DNA of 52,702 nt from CAJCIY01 sp036379355 (GTDB taxonomy: Bacteria > Actinomycetota > Actinomycetes > Mycobacteriales > CAJCIY01). The notes beneath the pieces are model-generated. The model did not search any database, was not told the origin of the DNA, and saw only the letters and a program-made list of their open reading frames with translations. Positions 1 to 7,368 of this stretch are shown here, in pieces. The stretch's first letter is position 1. Each line of letters opens with the position of its first letter. A program made the position numbers and the translations under genes. Location: assembly GCA_036379355.1 (NCBI GenBank), contig DASVGV010000118.1:1-52702 (forward strand), read 5' to 3'.

Positions 1-399
1 CACAGCGTCTACGACCAGCCCGACGCCACCGCCGTCCACGCCCAGTTCGACCGGATCCTCGACGCCCTCCACGGCAAGCTCCCCGCCGTCGCCGCGCACC
101 TGGAGACGGCCTGCGGCGACATCCTCGCGTTCACCGCCTTCCCGAAGACGATCTGGCGCCAGCTGTGGTCGAACAACCCGCAAGAGCGGCTCAACCGGGA
201 GATCCGCCGCCGCACCGACGTCGTCGGGATCTTCCCCGACCGCAACGCCCTGATCCGGCTCGTCGGCGCGGTCCTGGCCGAGCAACACGACGAATGGACC
301 GAGATGCGCCGCTACATCGGCCTCGACATCCTGACCCACTGCGACCAAGCACCACCCGAAGACCCAACGGAGGTGCCACTGACAGCGATCACCGCCTAG
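1..399 (+). CDS. IS256-family (mutator-type) transposase, C-terminal fragment
   Basis: The last 132 codons of a transposase are open from the window edge to TAG at 397-399. The segment NNPQERLNREIRRR followed by TDVVGIFPDR is the conserved block that carries the catalytic Glu of the DDE triad in IS256/mutator transposases. The usual tail (alternating helices, then WTEMRRYIGLD) follows. The first two catalytic Asp residues would lie upstream of the window. No frameshift or internal stop is seen in the visible part, so the element may be intact. The family call is firm; completeness is unknown. Confidence 0.85.
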   Translation, partial: HSVYDQPDATAVHAQFDRILDALHGKLPAVAAHLETACGDILAFTAFPKTIWRQLWSNNPQERLNREIRRRTDVVGIFPDRNALIRLVGAVLAEQHDEWTEMRRYIGLDILTHCDQAPPEDPTEVPLTAITA

Positions 400-457
400 A
401 GTCCGACCCGAAGATCACGCGGCAGTCGACTCACACACCACGCCGCCGGACGCGACC
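1..457 (+). mobile_element. IS256-family insertion sequence, 3' part only
   Basis: The window opens inside an IS256-type element. The transposase reading frame runs from the edge to 399, and about 35 bp later (435-457) comes a segment reading ACACCAC...GGACGCGACC, which resembles the terminal inverted repeat of actinobacterial IS256 members. The left end lies outside the window, so neither the repeat pair nor the target duplication can be checked, and the right boundary near 457 is inferred. The element stops about 60 bp short of a tRNA-Thr gene. Confidence 0.55.
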
Positions 458-519
458 TTGGTGCCGCCGACTCGTTGCTCACACTAAGGCTGGCCTAACC
501 GGCATCTGAGCTGCGGTTT

Positions 520-594
520 TGGAGCCGACGCCCGGATTTGAACCGGGAACCGCCCGATTACAAGTCGGGTGCGCTGCCGTTGCGCCACGCCGGC
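520..594 (-). tRNA. tRNA-Thr (anticodon TGT)
   Basis: A full cloverleaf is seen on the minus strand. The 7-bp acceptor stem GCCGGCG/CGTCGGC has one G-U pair, the D arm contains GCGC...GCGC, the anticodon loop is CTTGTAA (anticodon TGT, decoding ACA), and the T arm is CCGG-TTCAAAT-CCGG. The discriminator base is T and CCA appears to be encoded (522-520). Its 5' end lies only 13 nt after the stop codon of the antiporter gene on the same strand, so it either has a promoter inside that gene or is cut from a shared transcript. Confidence 0.93.
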
Positions 595-607
595 GTACGC
601 ACGGATG

Positions 608-1849
608 TTACGCGGGTGGCGGCGGCTCCTGCCGTCGCCAGATCGCGGCGACGAGGGACGGCAGCTGCCGCCGGTTCACCACGAACGCGACCAGAGCAAT
701 CGCTGCGTAGACGGCCGACAGCACGAGCCGTGCGGATGTCCCGGTGAGCGGGAATTGCGCGAGGAACAGGACGAGCAGCAACCACGCCGACTGGCGGGAG
801 AACCGCAGGGACGCCACCAGCGCGATTCCGAGGAGGGTCTGCGTCGCCGTCAGCAGCATCTCCTCGACCTGCCGGTCGTCGAGCGGCAGTGAGACGCCGC
901 CACCACCCGCCAGGTACGCCAGGGGGATCGTGCCGACGAGCAGCGTCCACTGGTTGACCTTCGACGAGATCAGCGTCCCGATCGCCAGCACGCCGTTGCC
1001 GCGCCTGGCGAACAGGATCGCAACGATGAACTCGGGCGCCTCGGACGCCAGCGGACCAACCCACTGCACGAGCAGGAACTCGTCGATGCCGAGCTCTTTC
1101 CCCGCGTCGACGAGTGCGTGCGCAAACGGCTCTGCCGCGGCCAGAATCACGACCGCCGCCAGGACCATGACCACGGCGATCGTGATCCGACGGCGAGAAC
1201 GCGGGAGTGCACCCAGCGCCGCGCTCGTCCCGATGAGGTGCGGCTCCTCGGCCTCGCCGTGGGCCAGCCGCCACGCGTAAGCGGCGAACCACGCGAGCAG
1301 CACCAGTCCGAAGGCGAGGTGGATCTGCCCGCTCACCGGCATCACGAAGGCGATAACGCCTGCGACGAGCAGGAAACCGAGTTCGAGCCGGTTACTCTCA
1401 TCCAGCGCGAGTGCGCGCGCCGGACTGCCCGACCGGCGGAGGCACCACACCGCGACCAGCACCACGACCGGCCAGCCGACACCGAGCAGCAGCCGGTTCG
1501 AGCCGGTCATGTTCGCCGCGGCGTACTGCACGAACGTCGGGTCATGCCCGGCCGTGTACGCGTACGTGAGGTCCACCGCGTACTCGGGCAGCACCGCGAT
1601 GAACGCGAGGATCGCGACCGCGAGGCCGCCGGAGATGTCCAGTTGTGCGGCTTCGGCCGCCCAGGCAAGCAGGAACGACGCCGCCACGACGGCGGCGCCG
1701 TAAACGAGCATCGCCACCACCGGCGCGGGATGCAGGCCGCCGGCGCGCAGCACCATCGCGGGGATCGCCAGCGCGGCGCAGATCGTGAGCGAGCGCGTGA
1801 GGACGCGGCGGACGTCCACGGAAGCGGGGACGGGTGCGGTGACGGTCAC
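608..1849 (-). CDS. CaCA-superfamily sodium/calcium-type (possibly Mn2+/Ca2+) antiporter
   Basis: This 413-residue integral membrane protein has about 10-11 hydrophobic segments and two exchanger (alpha) repeats. The first holds VLPEYAVDL and NMTGSNRLLLGVG; the second holds PLASEAPEFIVA and GTLISSKVNQWTLLVG. These are the acidic and Asn/Ser ion-ligand motifs of CaCA exchangers. The start is GTG at 1849, preceded by GAAGGAA at 4-5 nt. Its leader contains a yybP-ykoY manganese riboswitch, so export of Mn2+ (or Ca2+ with Mn2+) is the likely role; family membership alone would only say cation/H+ or cation/Na+ exchange. A tRNA-Thr follows 13 nt downstream. Ion specificity is inferred from the leader, not from the protein. 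Confidence 0.85.
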   Translation of the reverse strand: MTVTAPVPASVDVRRVLTRSLTICAALAIPAMVLRAGGLHPAPVVAMLVYGAAVVAASFLLAWAAEAAQLDISGGLAVAILAFIAVLPEYAVDLTYAYTAGHDPTFVQYAAANMTGSNRLLLGVGWPVVVLVAVWCLRRSGSPARALALDESNRLELGFLLVAGVIAFVMPVSGQIHLAFGLVLLAWFAAYAWRLAHGEAEEPHLIGTSAALGALPRSRRRITIAVVMVLAAVVILAAAEPFAHALVDAGKELGIDEFLLVQWVGPLASEAPEFIVAILFARRGNGVLAIGTLISSKVNQWTLLVGTIPLAYLAGGGGVSLPLDDRQVEEMLLTATQTLLGIALVASLRFSRQSAWLLLVLFLAQFPLTGTSARLVLSAVYAAIALVAFVVNRRQLPSLVAAIWRRQEPPPPA

Positions 1850-1853
1850 GGGG

Positions 1854-1969
1854 TTCCTTCGGTCGGTCGCGGCCGAAGGTCTGGCTCGCCGACAGAAGCC
1901 GGTGGCTGGCCGGGCGCGGACGCCGAGGTTGTCGAACCAGCCGTTTGGGAGCTACTCCCCTTCACCGGC
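1854..1969 (-). promoter_or_regulatory. yybP-ykoY manganese riboswitch with SD-masking expression platform
   Basis: Reading the minus strand from 1969, the leader shows the family hallmarks: GGGGAGTAGC (1960-1951) for loop L1, then CGACAACCTCGGCGTC (about 1933-1918), and GGCGAGCCAGACC (1890-1878) in the 3' arm. The P1 helix pairs GAAGG (1963-1959) with CCTTC (1879-1875), extended by GCC with GGC. The same 3' strand CCTTCGGCC (1879-1871) can instead pair with GACCGAAGG (1864-1856), which contains the Shine-Dalgarno sequence of the antiporter. The two helices are mutually exclusive. Ligand-bound P1 should free the ribosome-binding site, so Mn2+ would switch translation on. The motifs are seen directly; ligand and direction follow from the known family. 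Confidence 0.87.
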
Positions 1970-1970
1970 A

Positions 1971-1976
1971 AGCATA
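1971..1976 (-). promoter_or_regulatory. -10 element (TATGCT) for the riboswitch-antiporter transcript
   Basis: TATGCT lies directly upstream of the riboswitch, placing the transcript start near 1964-1966, at the base of P1. No convincing -35 hexamer is seen. The same CCGGTATGCT context precedes guaB at 6139-6148. Confidence 0.5.
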
Positions 1977-2021
1977 CCGGACACCAACGGCATCGACCGT
2001 CGCCTGCACCCGGTCAACGGC

Positions 2022-2027
2022 TAGCGT
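2022..2027 (+). promoter_or_regulatory. -10 element (TAGCGT) of a leaderless promoter
   Basis: TAGCGT is followed by 7 nt and then the GTG at 2035. This is the spacing of actinobacterial leaderless genes, where the transcript begins at the start codon. No Shine-Dalgarno sequence is present, which supports the choice of the GTG at 2035. Confidence 0.5.
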
Positions 2028-2034
2028 CAGGCCC

Positions 2035-2646
2035 GTGAAGTCACGGTGGGAGGACGTGTCGCCCGGCGGCGAGGCCTACGCGGAGCGGTTTGCGAAGCTG
2101 GCCGAGTCGGGCGTCGACGTGCACGGCGAAGCGACCTTCGTCGAGCGGATCACCGCGCCCGGTGCCCGCGTCCTGGACGCCGGCTGCGGTACCGGCCGCG
2201 TCGCGATCCGCCTGGCCGAGCGAGGTTTCCGAGTGGACGGTGTCGACGTCGACGCGTCCATGCTGAGGATCGCCAAGCGGGAGGCGCCCGATCTGACCTG
2301 GGTACGGGCTGACCTGTCCAAGCTCGGCGATGCGGTTCCCGGCCCGTACGACGTCATCGTCGCCGCCGGGAACGTCCTGCCGCTGCTGGCCGCCGGGACC
2401 GAGGCCGCGGCGATCGCCGGCATGGCGGCCCGGCTCGCTCCCGACGGGCTGCTCGTCGTCGGCTTCGGCCTGGACCCGGCGCACCTGCCACTCGAGTCTG
2501 CGCCCTTTGGACTCATCGGCTACGACGCCTGGTGCGCGGAGGCCGGCCTGACGCTGCGCAACCGCTACAGCAGCTGGGACGGCGACCCGTTCGACGACGA
2601 CGACCACGACGGCAGCGGGTACGCCGTCTCGGTCCACTGCCGCTGA
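2035..2646 (+). CDS. class I SAM-dependent methyltransferase
   Basis: A 203-residue Rossmann-fold methyltransferase. Motif I is VLDAGCGTGRVAIRLAERG, followed by an acidic strand end (VDGVDVDASML) for the SAM ribose hydroxyls, and a motif-IV-like segment YDVIVAAGNVLPLL. No target-recognition domain is visible, so the substrate cannot be named. The longer open frame upstream of 2035 reads through the riboswitch promoter region and lacks family-like sequence; the GTG at 2035 with its leaderless -10 box is preferred. The next gene, pgeF, starts 9 nt after the stop, suggesting one transcript. Confidence 0.82.
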   Translation: MKSRWEDVSPGGEAYAERFAKLAESGVDVHGEATFVERITAPGARVLDAGCGTGRVAIRLAERGFRVDGVDVDASMLRIAKREAPDLTWVRADLSKLGDAVPGPYDVIVAAGNVLPLLAAGTEAAAIAGMAARLAPDGLLVVGFGLDPAHLPLESAPFGLIGYDAWCAEAGLTLRNRYSSWDGDPFDDDDHDGSGYAVSVHCR

Positions 2647-2654
2647 CCAGCGCG

Positions 2655-3416
2655 ATGAGCGCTCGCGTGACCGATGCCCTGCCCCTGCGAGCGTTTCCCT
2701 TCGCCGGGCTGACCGCCGTGGTCACGACCCGCGCCGGTGGCGTCAGCACGGGTCCGTACGAGAGCCTCAACCTCGCCGACCATGTCGGCGACGATCCAGC
2801 GGCGGTGTACGAGAACCGGGACAGGCTCGCCGCCGCACTGGGCGTCGAGGCCCTCACGGTCATGGACCAGCAGCACACGGCGAACGTCCGCGCGGTCTCC
2901 GGCGCGGACGCCGGAACCGGCCACCACGGCGGCGGCTTTCCGGCCACCGACGCCCTGGTCACCGCCGTACCCGGCGTCGCGCTGATGGTCGTCGTCGCCG
3001 ACTGCCGCCCGGTCGTGCTGTGGGACGCCGAGCACCGGACGGTTGGGGTCGCGCACTGCGGGCGGAACGGCATCCTCGGCGGTCTCGTCGGCGCGACGCT
3101 GCGCTCCATGCGGGAGCGCTACGGCACGACCGGCGTCGTCGCCGGCATCGGCCCCGGCATCGACGGCTGCTCGTACGAGGTCGGACCCGACGAGGTCGCC
3201 GCCTTCGACGCCGCTTTCCCCGACGTACCAGGGCTTCTCGCGCCCACCCGCCCGGGCCACGCGCGCCTGGACCTGCTCGTCGCGCTCCGGCACCAGCTGC
3301 GCGGAACCCCCGTCCACGTGCTGCCCGGTGACACCTACACCGACCCTGCGCTGTTCAGCCACCGGCGCGAACGCCCCTGCGGCCGGTTCGCCCTGGTCGC
3401 GGTCATCGACCGTTGA
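2655..3416 (+). CDS. pgeF: PgeF/YfiH-type laccase-domain protein (peptidoglycan editing factor or purine nucleoside phosphorylase)
   Basis: A 253-residue member of the Cu-oxidoreductase-like DUF152 family. Characterised members cleave purine nucleosides, and E. coli YfiH (PgeF) removes L-Ser-containing muropeptides. The three metal ligands appear conserved: His in QQHTANV, Cys in VADCRPVVL, His in VAHCGRNG. IGPGIDGCSYEVG matches the conserved IGP block. The usual HAGWRG or HAGRxG motif reads HCGRNG here, placing an extra Cys next to the metal His. The ATG at 2655 begins the family-like sequence; earlier codons of this frame overlap the methyltransferase. In other bacteria pgeF often lies near cell-division genes; here it follows a methyltransferase. 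Confidence 0.85.
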   Translation: MSARVTDALPLRAFPFAGLTAVVTTRAGGVSTGPYESLNLADHVGDDPAAVYENRDRLAAALGVEALTVMDQQHTANVRAVSGADAGTGHHGGGFPATDALVTAVPGVALMVVVADCRPVVLWDAEHRTVGVAHCGRNGILGGLVGATLRSMRERYGTTGVVAGIGPGIDGCSYEVGPDEVAAFDAAFPDVPGLLAPTRPGHARLDLLVALRHQLRGTPVHVLPGDTYTDPALFSHRRERPCGRFALVAVIDR

Positions 3417-3420
3417 CCCG

Positions 3421-4527
3421 TCAGCGGACCGCGAGCTCGACCTTCTGGAACTCCTTCAGCGACGAGTAGCCCGTCAGGGCCATCGCCGTACGCAGCCCTC
3501 CCGCGAGGTTCGTCGAGCCGTCGTCCCGTGCGGTCGGGCCGACGAGCAGCTCGGCGAGCGGGCCGATCGGCGGCGTCTCGAGGCGCGCGCCGCGGGGCAG
3601 CTCACGGTGGTAGGCACCACTGCCCCAGTGCCAGCCCTGGCCGGGCGCACTGTCACTGCGCGCCAGGGGAAGTCCGAGCATGACCGCGTCGGCGCCGCAC
3701 GCGACCGCCTTGGCGATGTCGGCGCCGGTCCGCATCCCGCCGTCGGCGATGACGTGGACGTACCGGCCGCCCGACTCGTCCAGGTAGTCGCGCCGCGCAC
3801 CCGCGGCGTCCGCGATGGCGGTCGCCATCGGCACGCCGAGGCCGAGCACGCCCTCCGACGTGCGCGACCGGGAGGCGCCGATCCCGACCAGCACCCCGGC
3901 CGCACCGGTGCGCATGAGGTGCAACGCGGTCGCGTAGTTCGCGCAGCCGCCCACGATCACGGGCGTGTCGAGGCCGGCGATGAAGGTCTTGAGGTTCAGG
4001 GCCTCCTGCGTCGTGCTGACGTGCTCGGCCGACACCACGCTGCCCTGGATCACCAGCAGGTCGAGGCCGGCGTCGATGGCGACCTTGTGCAGCTCGACCG
4101 TCCGGCTGGGGGTGAGCGCCCCGGCGGTCACGATGCCCGCTGCCTTCATGTCGGCCACCCGCTGCGCCACGAGATCCTCGAGCACCGGCGGCTCGTACGC
4201 CGCGCGCAGCGCCGCGACCGCGTCCTCCGCGGGGACGGCGGCCAGCCGCTCGAGGACCGGCAGCGGGTCGTCGTACCGGGTCCAGAGCCCTTCGAGGTTC
4301 AGCACCCCGAGGCCGCCGAGCGCGGCCATCTCCTCGGCCACCGCCGGTGAGGTGACCGAGTCGACCGGCGCCGAGACGATCGGCAGGCCGAAACGGTAGG
4401 CGTCCATCTCCCAGGCGAGCGAGACCTCACTGCGGTCCCGCGTACGGCGCGAGGGCACGATCGAGACGTCCTCGAACGCGTACGCGCGACGGCCGGCCTT
4501 TCCGATGCCGATCTCGACGTCGGTCAC
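3421..4527 (-). CDS. guaB3: GuaB3-family IMP dehydrogenase-related protein
   Basis: A 368-residue TIM-barrel protein of the IMPDH/GMP reductase superfamily without CBS domains. It carries phosphate-binding glycine motifs (VIADGGM, then AVACGADAVMLG) and the typical GuaB3 ending LKEFQKVELAVR. The loop that holds the catalytic Cys in IMPDH reads VLVGIGASRSRTSEGVLG, with no Cys. This is usual for actinobacterial GuaB3 (M. tuberculosis Rv3410c is similar as I recall it), so the reaction is uncertain; a cyanobacterial relative has been reported as a GMP reductase. It overlaps guaB by 4 nt (ATGA) and is translationally coupled to it. Confidence 0.9.
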   Translation of the reverse strand: MTDVEIGIGKAGRRAYAFEDVSIVPSRRTRDRSEVSLAWEMDAYRFGLPIVSAPVDSVTSPAVAEEMAALGGLGVLNLEGLWTRYDDPLPVLERLAAVPAEDAVAALRAAYEPPVLEDLVAQRVADMKAAGIVTAGALTPSRTVELHKVAIDAGLDLLVIQGSVVSAEHVSTTQEALNLKTFIAGLDTPVIVGGCANYATALHLMRTGAAGVLVGIGASRSRTSEGVLGLGVPMATAIADAAGARRDYLDESGGRYVHVIADGGMRTGADIAKAVACGADAVMLGLPLARSDSAPGQGWHWGSGAYHRELPRGARLETPPIGPLAELLVGPTARDDGSTNLAGGLRTAMALTGYSSLKEFQKVELAVR

Positions 4528-6044
4528 AGCGACGAGCCGTAGTTCGGCGCCTCGACGGTCATCTGGATGTCGTGCGGGTGCGACTCCTTGAGGCTCGCCT
4601 GGGTGATGCGGATGAACCGTCCGCGCTCGGCGAGCTCGGGCACCGTACGGGCGCCCGCATAGAACATCGACTGCCGCAGCCCGCCGACGAGCTGGTGGAC
4701 GACGGCGCCCAGCGGCCCGCGGTAGGCGACCCGGCCCTCGATGCCCTCCGGGATCAGCTCGTCGTCCTGGGTGACCTCGGCCTGGTAGTAGCGGTCCTTC
4801 GAGTACGACTTCTTGCCGCGCGAGCTCATCGCGCCCAGCGAGCCCATGCCGCGATAGGACTTGTACTGCTTACCGTTGACGAAGATCAGGTCTCCGGGCG
4901 ACTCCTCGCAGCCGGCCAGCAGCGAGCCCACCATGACCGAGTCGGCCCCCGCGACGATCGCCTTCGCGATGTCGCCGGAGTACTGGAGCCCTCCGTCGGC
5001 GATCACCGGCACGCCGGCCGCCCGGCAGGCGACCGCCGCGTCGTGGACGGCGGTGATCTGCGGGACACCCACCCCGGTGACGATGCGGGTCGTGCAGATC
5101 GAGCCTGGCCCGACGCCGACCTTCACCGCGTCGGCGCCGGCGTCGACGAACGCCTGCGCGCCCGCGGTGGTCGCGACATTGCCGCCGATCACCTGAACGT
5201 GGCGGGTGGCCGGGTCGCTCTTCAGCCGCCGCACCATGTCCAAGAGCAGCCGGACGTGGCCGTGGGCGGTGTCGGCCACGAGCACGTCCACGCCGGCGTC
5301 GACCAGGGTGGTGGCCCGCGTCCACGCCTCACCGAAGTAGCCGATGGCCGCGGCGACCAGCAGCCGGCCGTGCGCGTCCTTGGAGGCGTGCGGGAACTGC
5401 TCGGACTTGACGAAGTCCTTGACGGTGATCAGGCCGCCGAGGCGCCCCTGCTCGTCGACGAGCGGGAGCCGCTCGCGCTTGTGCTTGCGCAGGATGCCGG
5501 CCGCGTCGGCGGCCGAGATGCCGATCGGCGCGGTGATCAGCGGCATCGGCGTCATGACCTCGTCGACCTTGGTCTGGGCCCACTCGGCGACCGGGACGAA
5601 GCGCAGGTCGCGGTTGGTGATCATGCCCAGCAGCCGCTGGTCGACATCGACCACGGGCAGGCCGGAGATGCGGTAGCGCCCGCAGACCTCGTCGAGCTCC
5701 TCGAGCGTGGCGTCCGGGCCGATCGTGACCGGGTTGGGGATGAGTCCGGTCTGGGTGCGTTTGACCAGATCGACCTGGTACGCCTGGTCCTCGATCGACA
5801 GGTTGCGGTGCAGCACCCCGATGCCACCCTGGCGGGCCATCGCGATGGCCATCCGCGCCTCGGTCACCGTGTCCATCGCGGCGGACAGCAGCGGGACCGC
5901 GATCGACAGCTCGCGGGTGAGGCGCGTCGTGGTGTCGACGTCCGCCGGCACGAGGTCGGTCTCGCCGGGCAGCAGCAGCACGTCGTCGAAGGTGAGCCCG
6001 AGCGGGGCGAAGGAGTCGGCGCTGTCAGGGGTGTCGATGCTCAC
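4524..6044 (-). CDS. guaB: inosine-5'-monophosphate dehydrogenase
   Basis: IMPDH oxidises IMP to XMP, the first committed step of GTP synthesis. The 506-residue protein has the N-terminal barrel start (PLGLTFDDVLLLPGE), a pair of CBS domains (about residues 110-225, with VMTPMPLITAPIG), the catalytic-Cys loop GPGSICTTRIVTGVG, and the flap segment YRGMGSLGAM. Length matches the family. The start is GTG at 6044 with a GAAGGTG element upstream; the open frame continues to 6494 but that part is antisense to another gene and unlike IMPDH. guaB3 follows with a 4-nt overlap. Confidence 0.95.
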   Translation of the reverse strand: MSIDTPDSADSFAPLGLTFDDVLLLPGETDLVPADVDTTTRLTRELSIAVPLLSAAMDTVTEARMAIAMARQGGIGVLHRNLSIEDQAYQVDLVKRTQTGLIPNPVTIGPDATLEELDEVCGRYRISGLPVVDVDQRLLGMITNRDLRFVPVAEWAQTKVDEVMTPMPLITAPIGISAADAAGILRKHKRERLPLVDEQGRLGGLITVKDFVKSEQFPHASKDAHGRLLVAAAIGYFGEAWTRATTLVDAGVDVLVADTAHGHVRLLLDMVRRLKSDPATRHVQVIGGNVATTAGAQAFVDAGADAVKVGVGPGSICTTRIVTGVGVPQITAVHDAAVACRAAGVPVIADGGLQYSGDIAKAIVAGADSVMVGSLLAGCEESPGDLIFVNGKQYKSYRGMGSLGAMSSRGKKSYSKDRYYQAEVTQDDELIPEGIEGRVAYRGPLGAVVHQLVGGLRQSMFYAGARTVPELAERGRFIRITQASLKESHPHDIQMTVEAPNYGSSL

Positions 6045-6138
6045 GAGCGGTGCACCTTCGCTGGGTCCGGCGGTCACGGTCACCCGCCGGCCCGGTACGG
6101 GGTCGTCGGGGCGAACCGCGCCGTACCGGCAGGCACAG

Positions 6139-6144
6139 AGCATA
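6139..6144 (-). promoter_or_regulatory. -10 element (TATGCT) of the guaB promoter
   Basis: TATGCT lies about 95 nt upstream of the guaB GTG, in the divergent gap shared with the DUF5319 gene. The context CCGGTATGCT matches the antiporter promoter. The -35 region is not consensus. Confidence 0.4.
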
Positions 6145-6197
6145 CCGGCGCGGTCCACCGATGCTCGCGACCGGCTCGCGACGGGCCCGAGCGGGCG

Positions 6198-6203
6198 TAC
6201 CGT
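6198..6203 (+). promoter_or_regulatory. -10 element (TACCGT) of a leaderless promoter
   Basis: TACCGT is followed by 7 nt (TGGGGGG) and the ATG at 6211. The G run could be taken for a Shine-Dalgarno sequence but abuts the start codon, so a leaderless start fits better. Confidence 0.5.
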
Positions 6204-6210
6204 TGGGGGG

Positions 6211-6627
6211 ATGACTGCTGAGCACCCGAGGGACCCCTTCGACGCGGAACCGGTGGTCGACCCGTTCCACGGCGACCCCGACGACCCCGCCGCGGAGCTC
6301 GCCGCCTTCGACGACGACGAGGACGACCAGCCCGTGCCGCTGACTCCCGACGAGCGGGCCGAGGTGGTGTCCGACCTGTCGGACCTCGAGGGTTTCCAGG
6401 CGCTGCTGGAAGGCCGCGGCGTCCGCGGTCTGGTGGTCGACTGCGGCTCCTGCGACGAGGCGCACTTCTTCGGCTGGGACCTGCTGCGCAGCAACTTGCG
6501 GCACCTGCTCGACCACGGGCAGAGCCGGGTCCACGAGCCGGCGTTCTCCCCCGACCCGGAGCACTACGTGTCGTGGGACTACGCCCGCGGCTACGCCGAT
6601 GCGGTCCTGGACGCCGACAGCCCCTGA
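6211..6627 (+). CDS. DUF5319 family protein (function unknown)
   Basis: A 138-residue acidic protein. The first 45 residues are rich in Asp, Glu and Pro and probably disordered. The C-terminal half holds the conserved core with DCGSCDEAHFFGWDLL, a CxxC-like pair, and VSWDYARGYADAVLD. This family is restricted to actinobacteria and is recurrently found between guaB and bldM, as here. No enzymatic motif is recognisable. The gene is divergent from guaB and convergent with bldM (9 nt between stops). Start chosen at ATG 6211 next to the leaderless -10 box. Confidence 0.75.
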   Translation: MTAEHPRDPFDAEPVVDPFHGDPDDPAAELAAFDDDEDDQPVPLTPDERAEVVSDLSDLEGFQALLEGRGVRGLVVDCGSCDEAHFFGWDLLRSNLRHLLDHGQSRVHEPAFSPDPEHYVSWDYARGYADAVLDADSP

Positions 6628-6636
6628 GAGCCGGGG

Positions 6637-7254
6637 CTAGTGCACCAGCCCGCGGCGGAAGCCCAGCGCGACCGCCTGCGCCCGGTCGTTGACCCCGAGC
6701 TTGCGAAACAGCCTGCGGGCGTGCGTCTTCACGGTGTCCTCGGACAGGTACAGCGACCGGCCGATCTCCGCGTTCGAACGCCCCGCGGTCATTCCCTCCA
6801 GCACTTGCAGCTCGCGCTCGGTGAGCGCCACGTCGTCGCCGCCGCGGTGCGCCGGCACCGGCACGCGGCGTGGCGGCCGGCCGAGGTCACTGCCGGCGAG
6901 CGCCCCGGCCACCCCGGTGATGAAGCTGGCATGGGTGCCGTCCTTGGCGAGCCAGCCGCGGACGCCGGCCGACACGGCGGCCGCCGCCTGCTCGCGGTCC
7001 TGCCGTCCGATCAGCATGAGGATGTGCGCGTCCGGCTTGAGCCGCAGCAACCGACGCGCGGTCTCCACCCCGGACAGGCCCGGCATCTGCGAGTCGAGCA
7101 GTACCAGGTCGGGGTTCTCGTACGGGAAGCGGGACAGCAGCTCCTCGCCGGATGACGCGGTGAGCACGCGCTCGACCCCCGGGATCGACCCCAGGCGAGT
7201 CCGCAGCTCGTCGCGTACGAGTCGCTGGTCGTCGCAGACCAGAACCGTTGTCAC
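6637..7254 (-). CDS. bldM: BldM-like orphan response regulator (NarL/LuxR type)
   Basis: A receiver domain (about 1-120) with acidic pocket D8/D9 and D54, and Lys104, is joined to a LuxR-type helix-turn-helix (about 140-205; LTERELQVLEGMTAGRSNAEIGRSLYLSEDTVKTHARRLFRKLG). The ending LGFRRGLVH resembles Streptomyces BldM, which controls aerial-hypha and sporulation genes alone or with WhiI. With GTG 7254 as start (GGAGG 4 nt upstream) the aspartate falls at position 54 as in BldM; an in-frame ATG at 7296 would add 14 residues. The switch Thr/Ser position reads Ile82 (LMLIGRQD), consistent with phosphorylation-independent action. The place beside guaB and DUF5319 matches Streptomyces. No partner kinase is adjacent. 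Confidence 0.82.
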   Translation of the reverse strand: MTTVLVCDDQRLVRDELRTRLGSIPGVERVLTASSGEELLSRFPYENPDLVLLDSQMPGLSGVETARRLLRLKPDAHILMLIGRQDREQAAAAVSAGVRGWLAKDGTHASFITGVAGALAGSDLGRPPRRVPVPAHRGGDDVALTERELQVLEGMTAGRSNAEIGRSLYLSEDTVKTHARRLFRKLGVNDRAQAVALGFRRGLVH

Positions 7255-7368
7255 GCTGCCTCCGTCCAGGCCCCACCGCGGTGCCTGGTTGGTCATCGGC
7301 AGGTATGACCCGAATCGTTAGCCGACAGTTCCGCCGGCCCAGACCGGACGCGTCACCGGCTGCACGCG

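Noticed and set aside
1..600. Prophage or integrative element at the tRNA-Thr gene
   Set aside because: Only an IS256 end is seen; no integrase, phage gene or duplicated tRNA 3' end is visible in the window.
4572..6221. A 549-codon plus-strand frame across guaB
   Set aside because: Antisense to IMPDH; no domain or start-site support.
7307..7332. ECF-sigma-like promoter (GGAAC, 18 nt, GTC) upstream of bldM
   Set aside because: The motif is short and the spacing is one to two nt longer than usual for such sigma factors; it may be chance, although Streptomyces bldM does have an ECF-dependent promoter.
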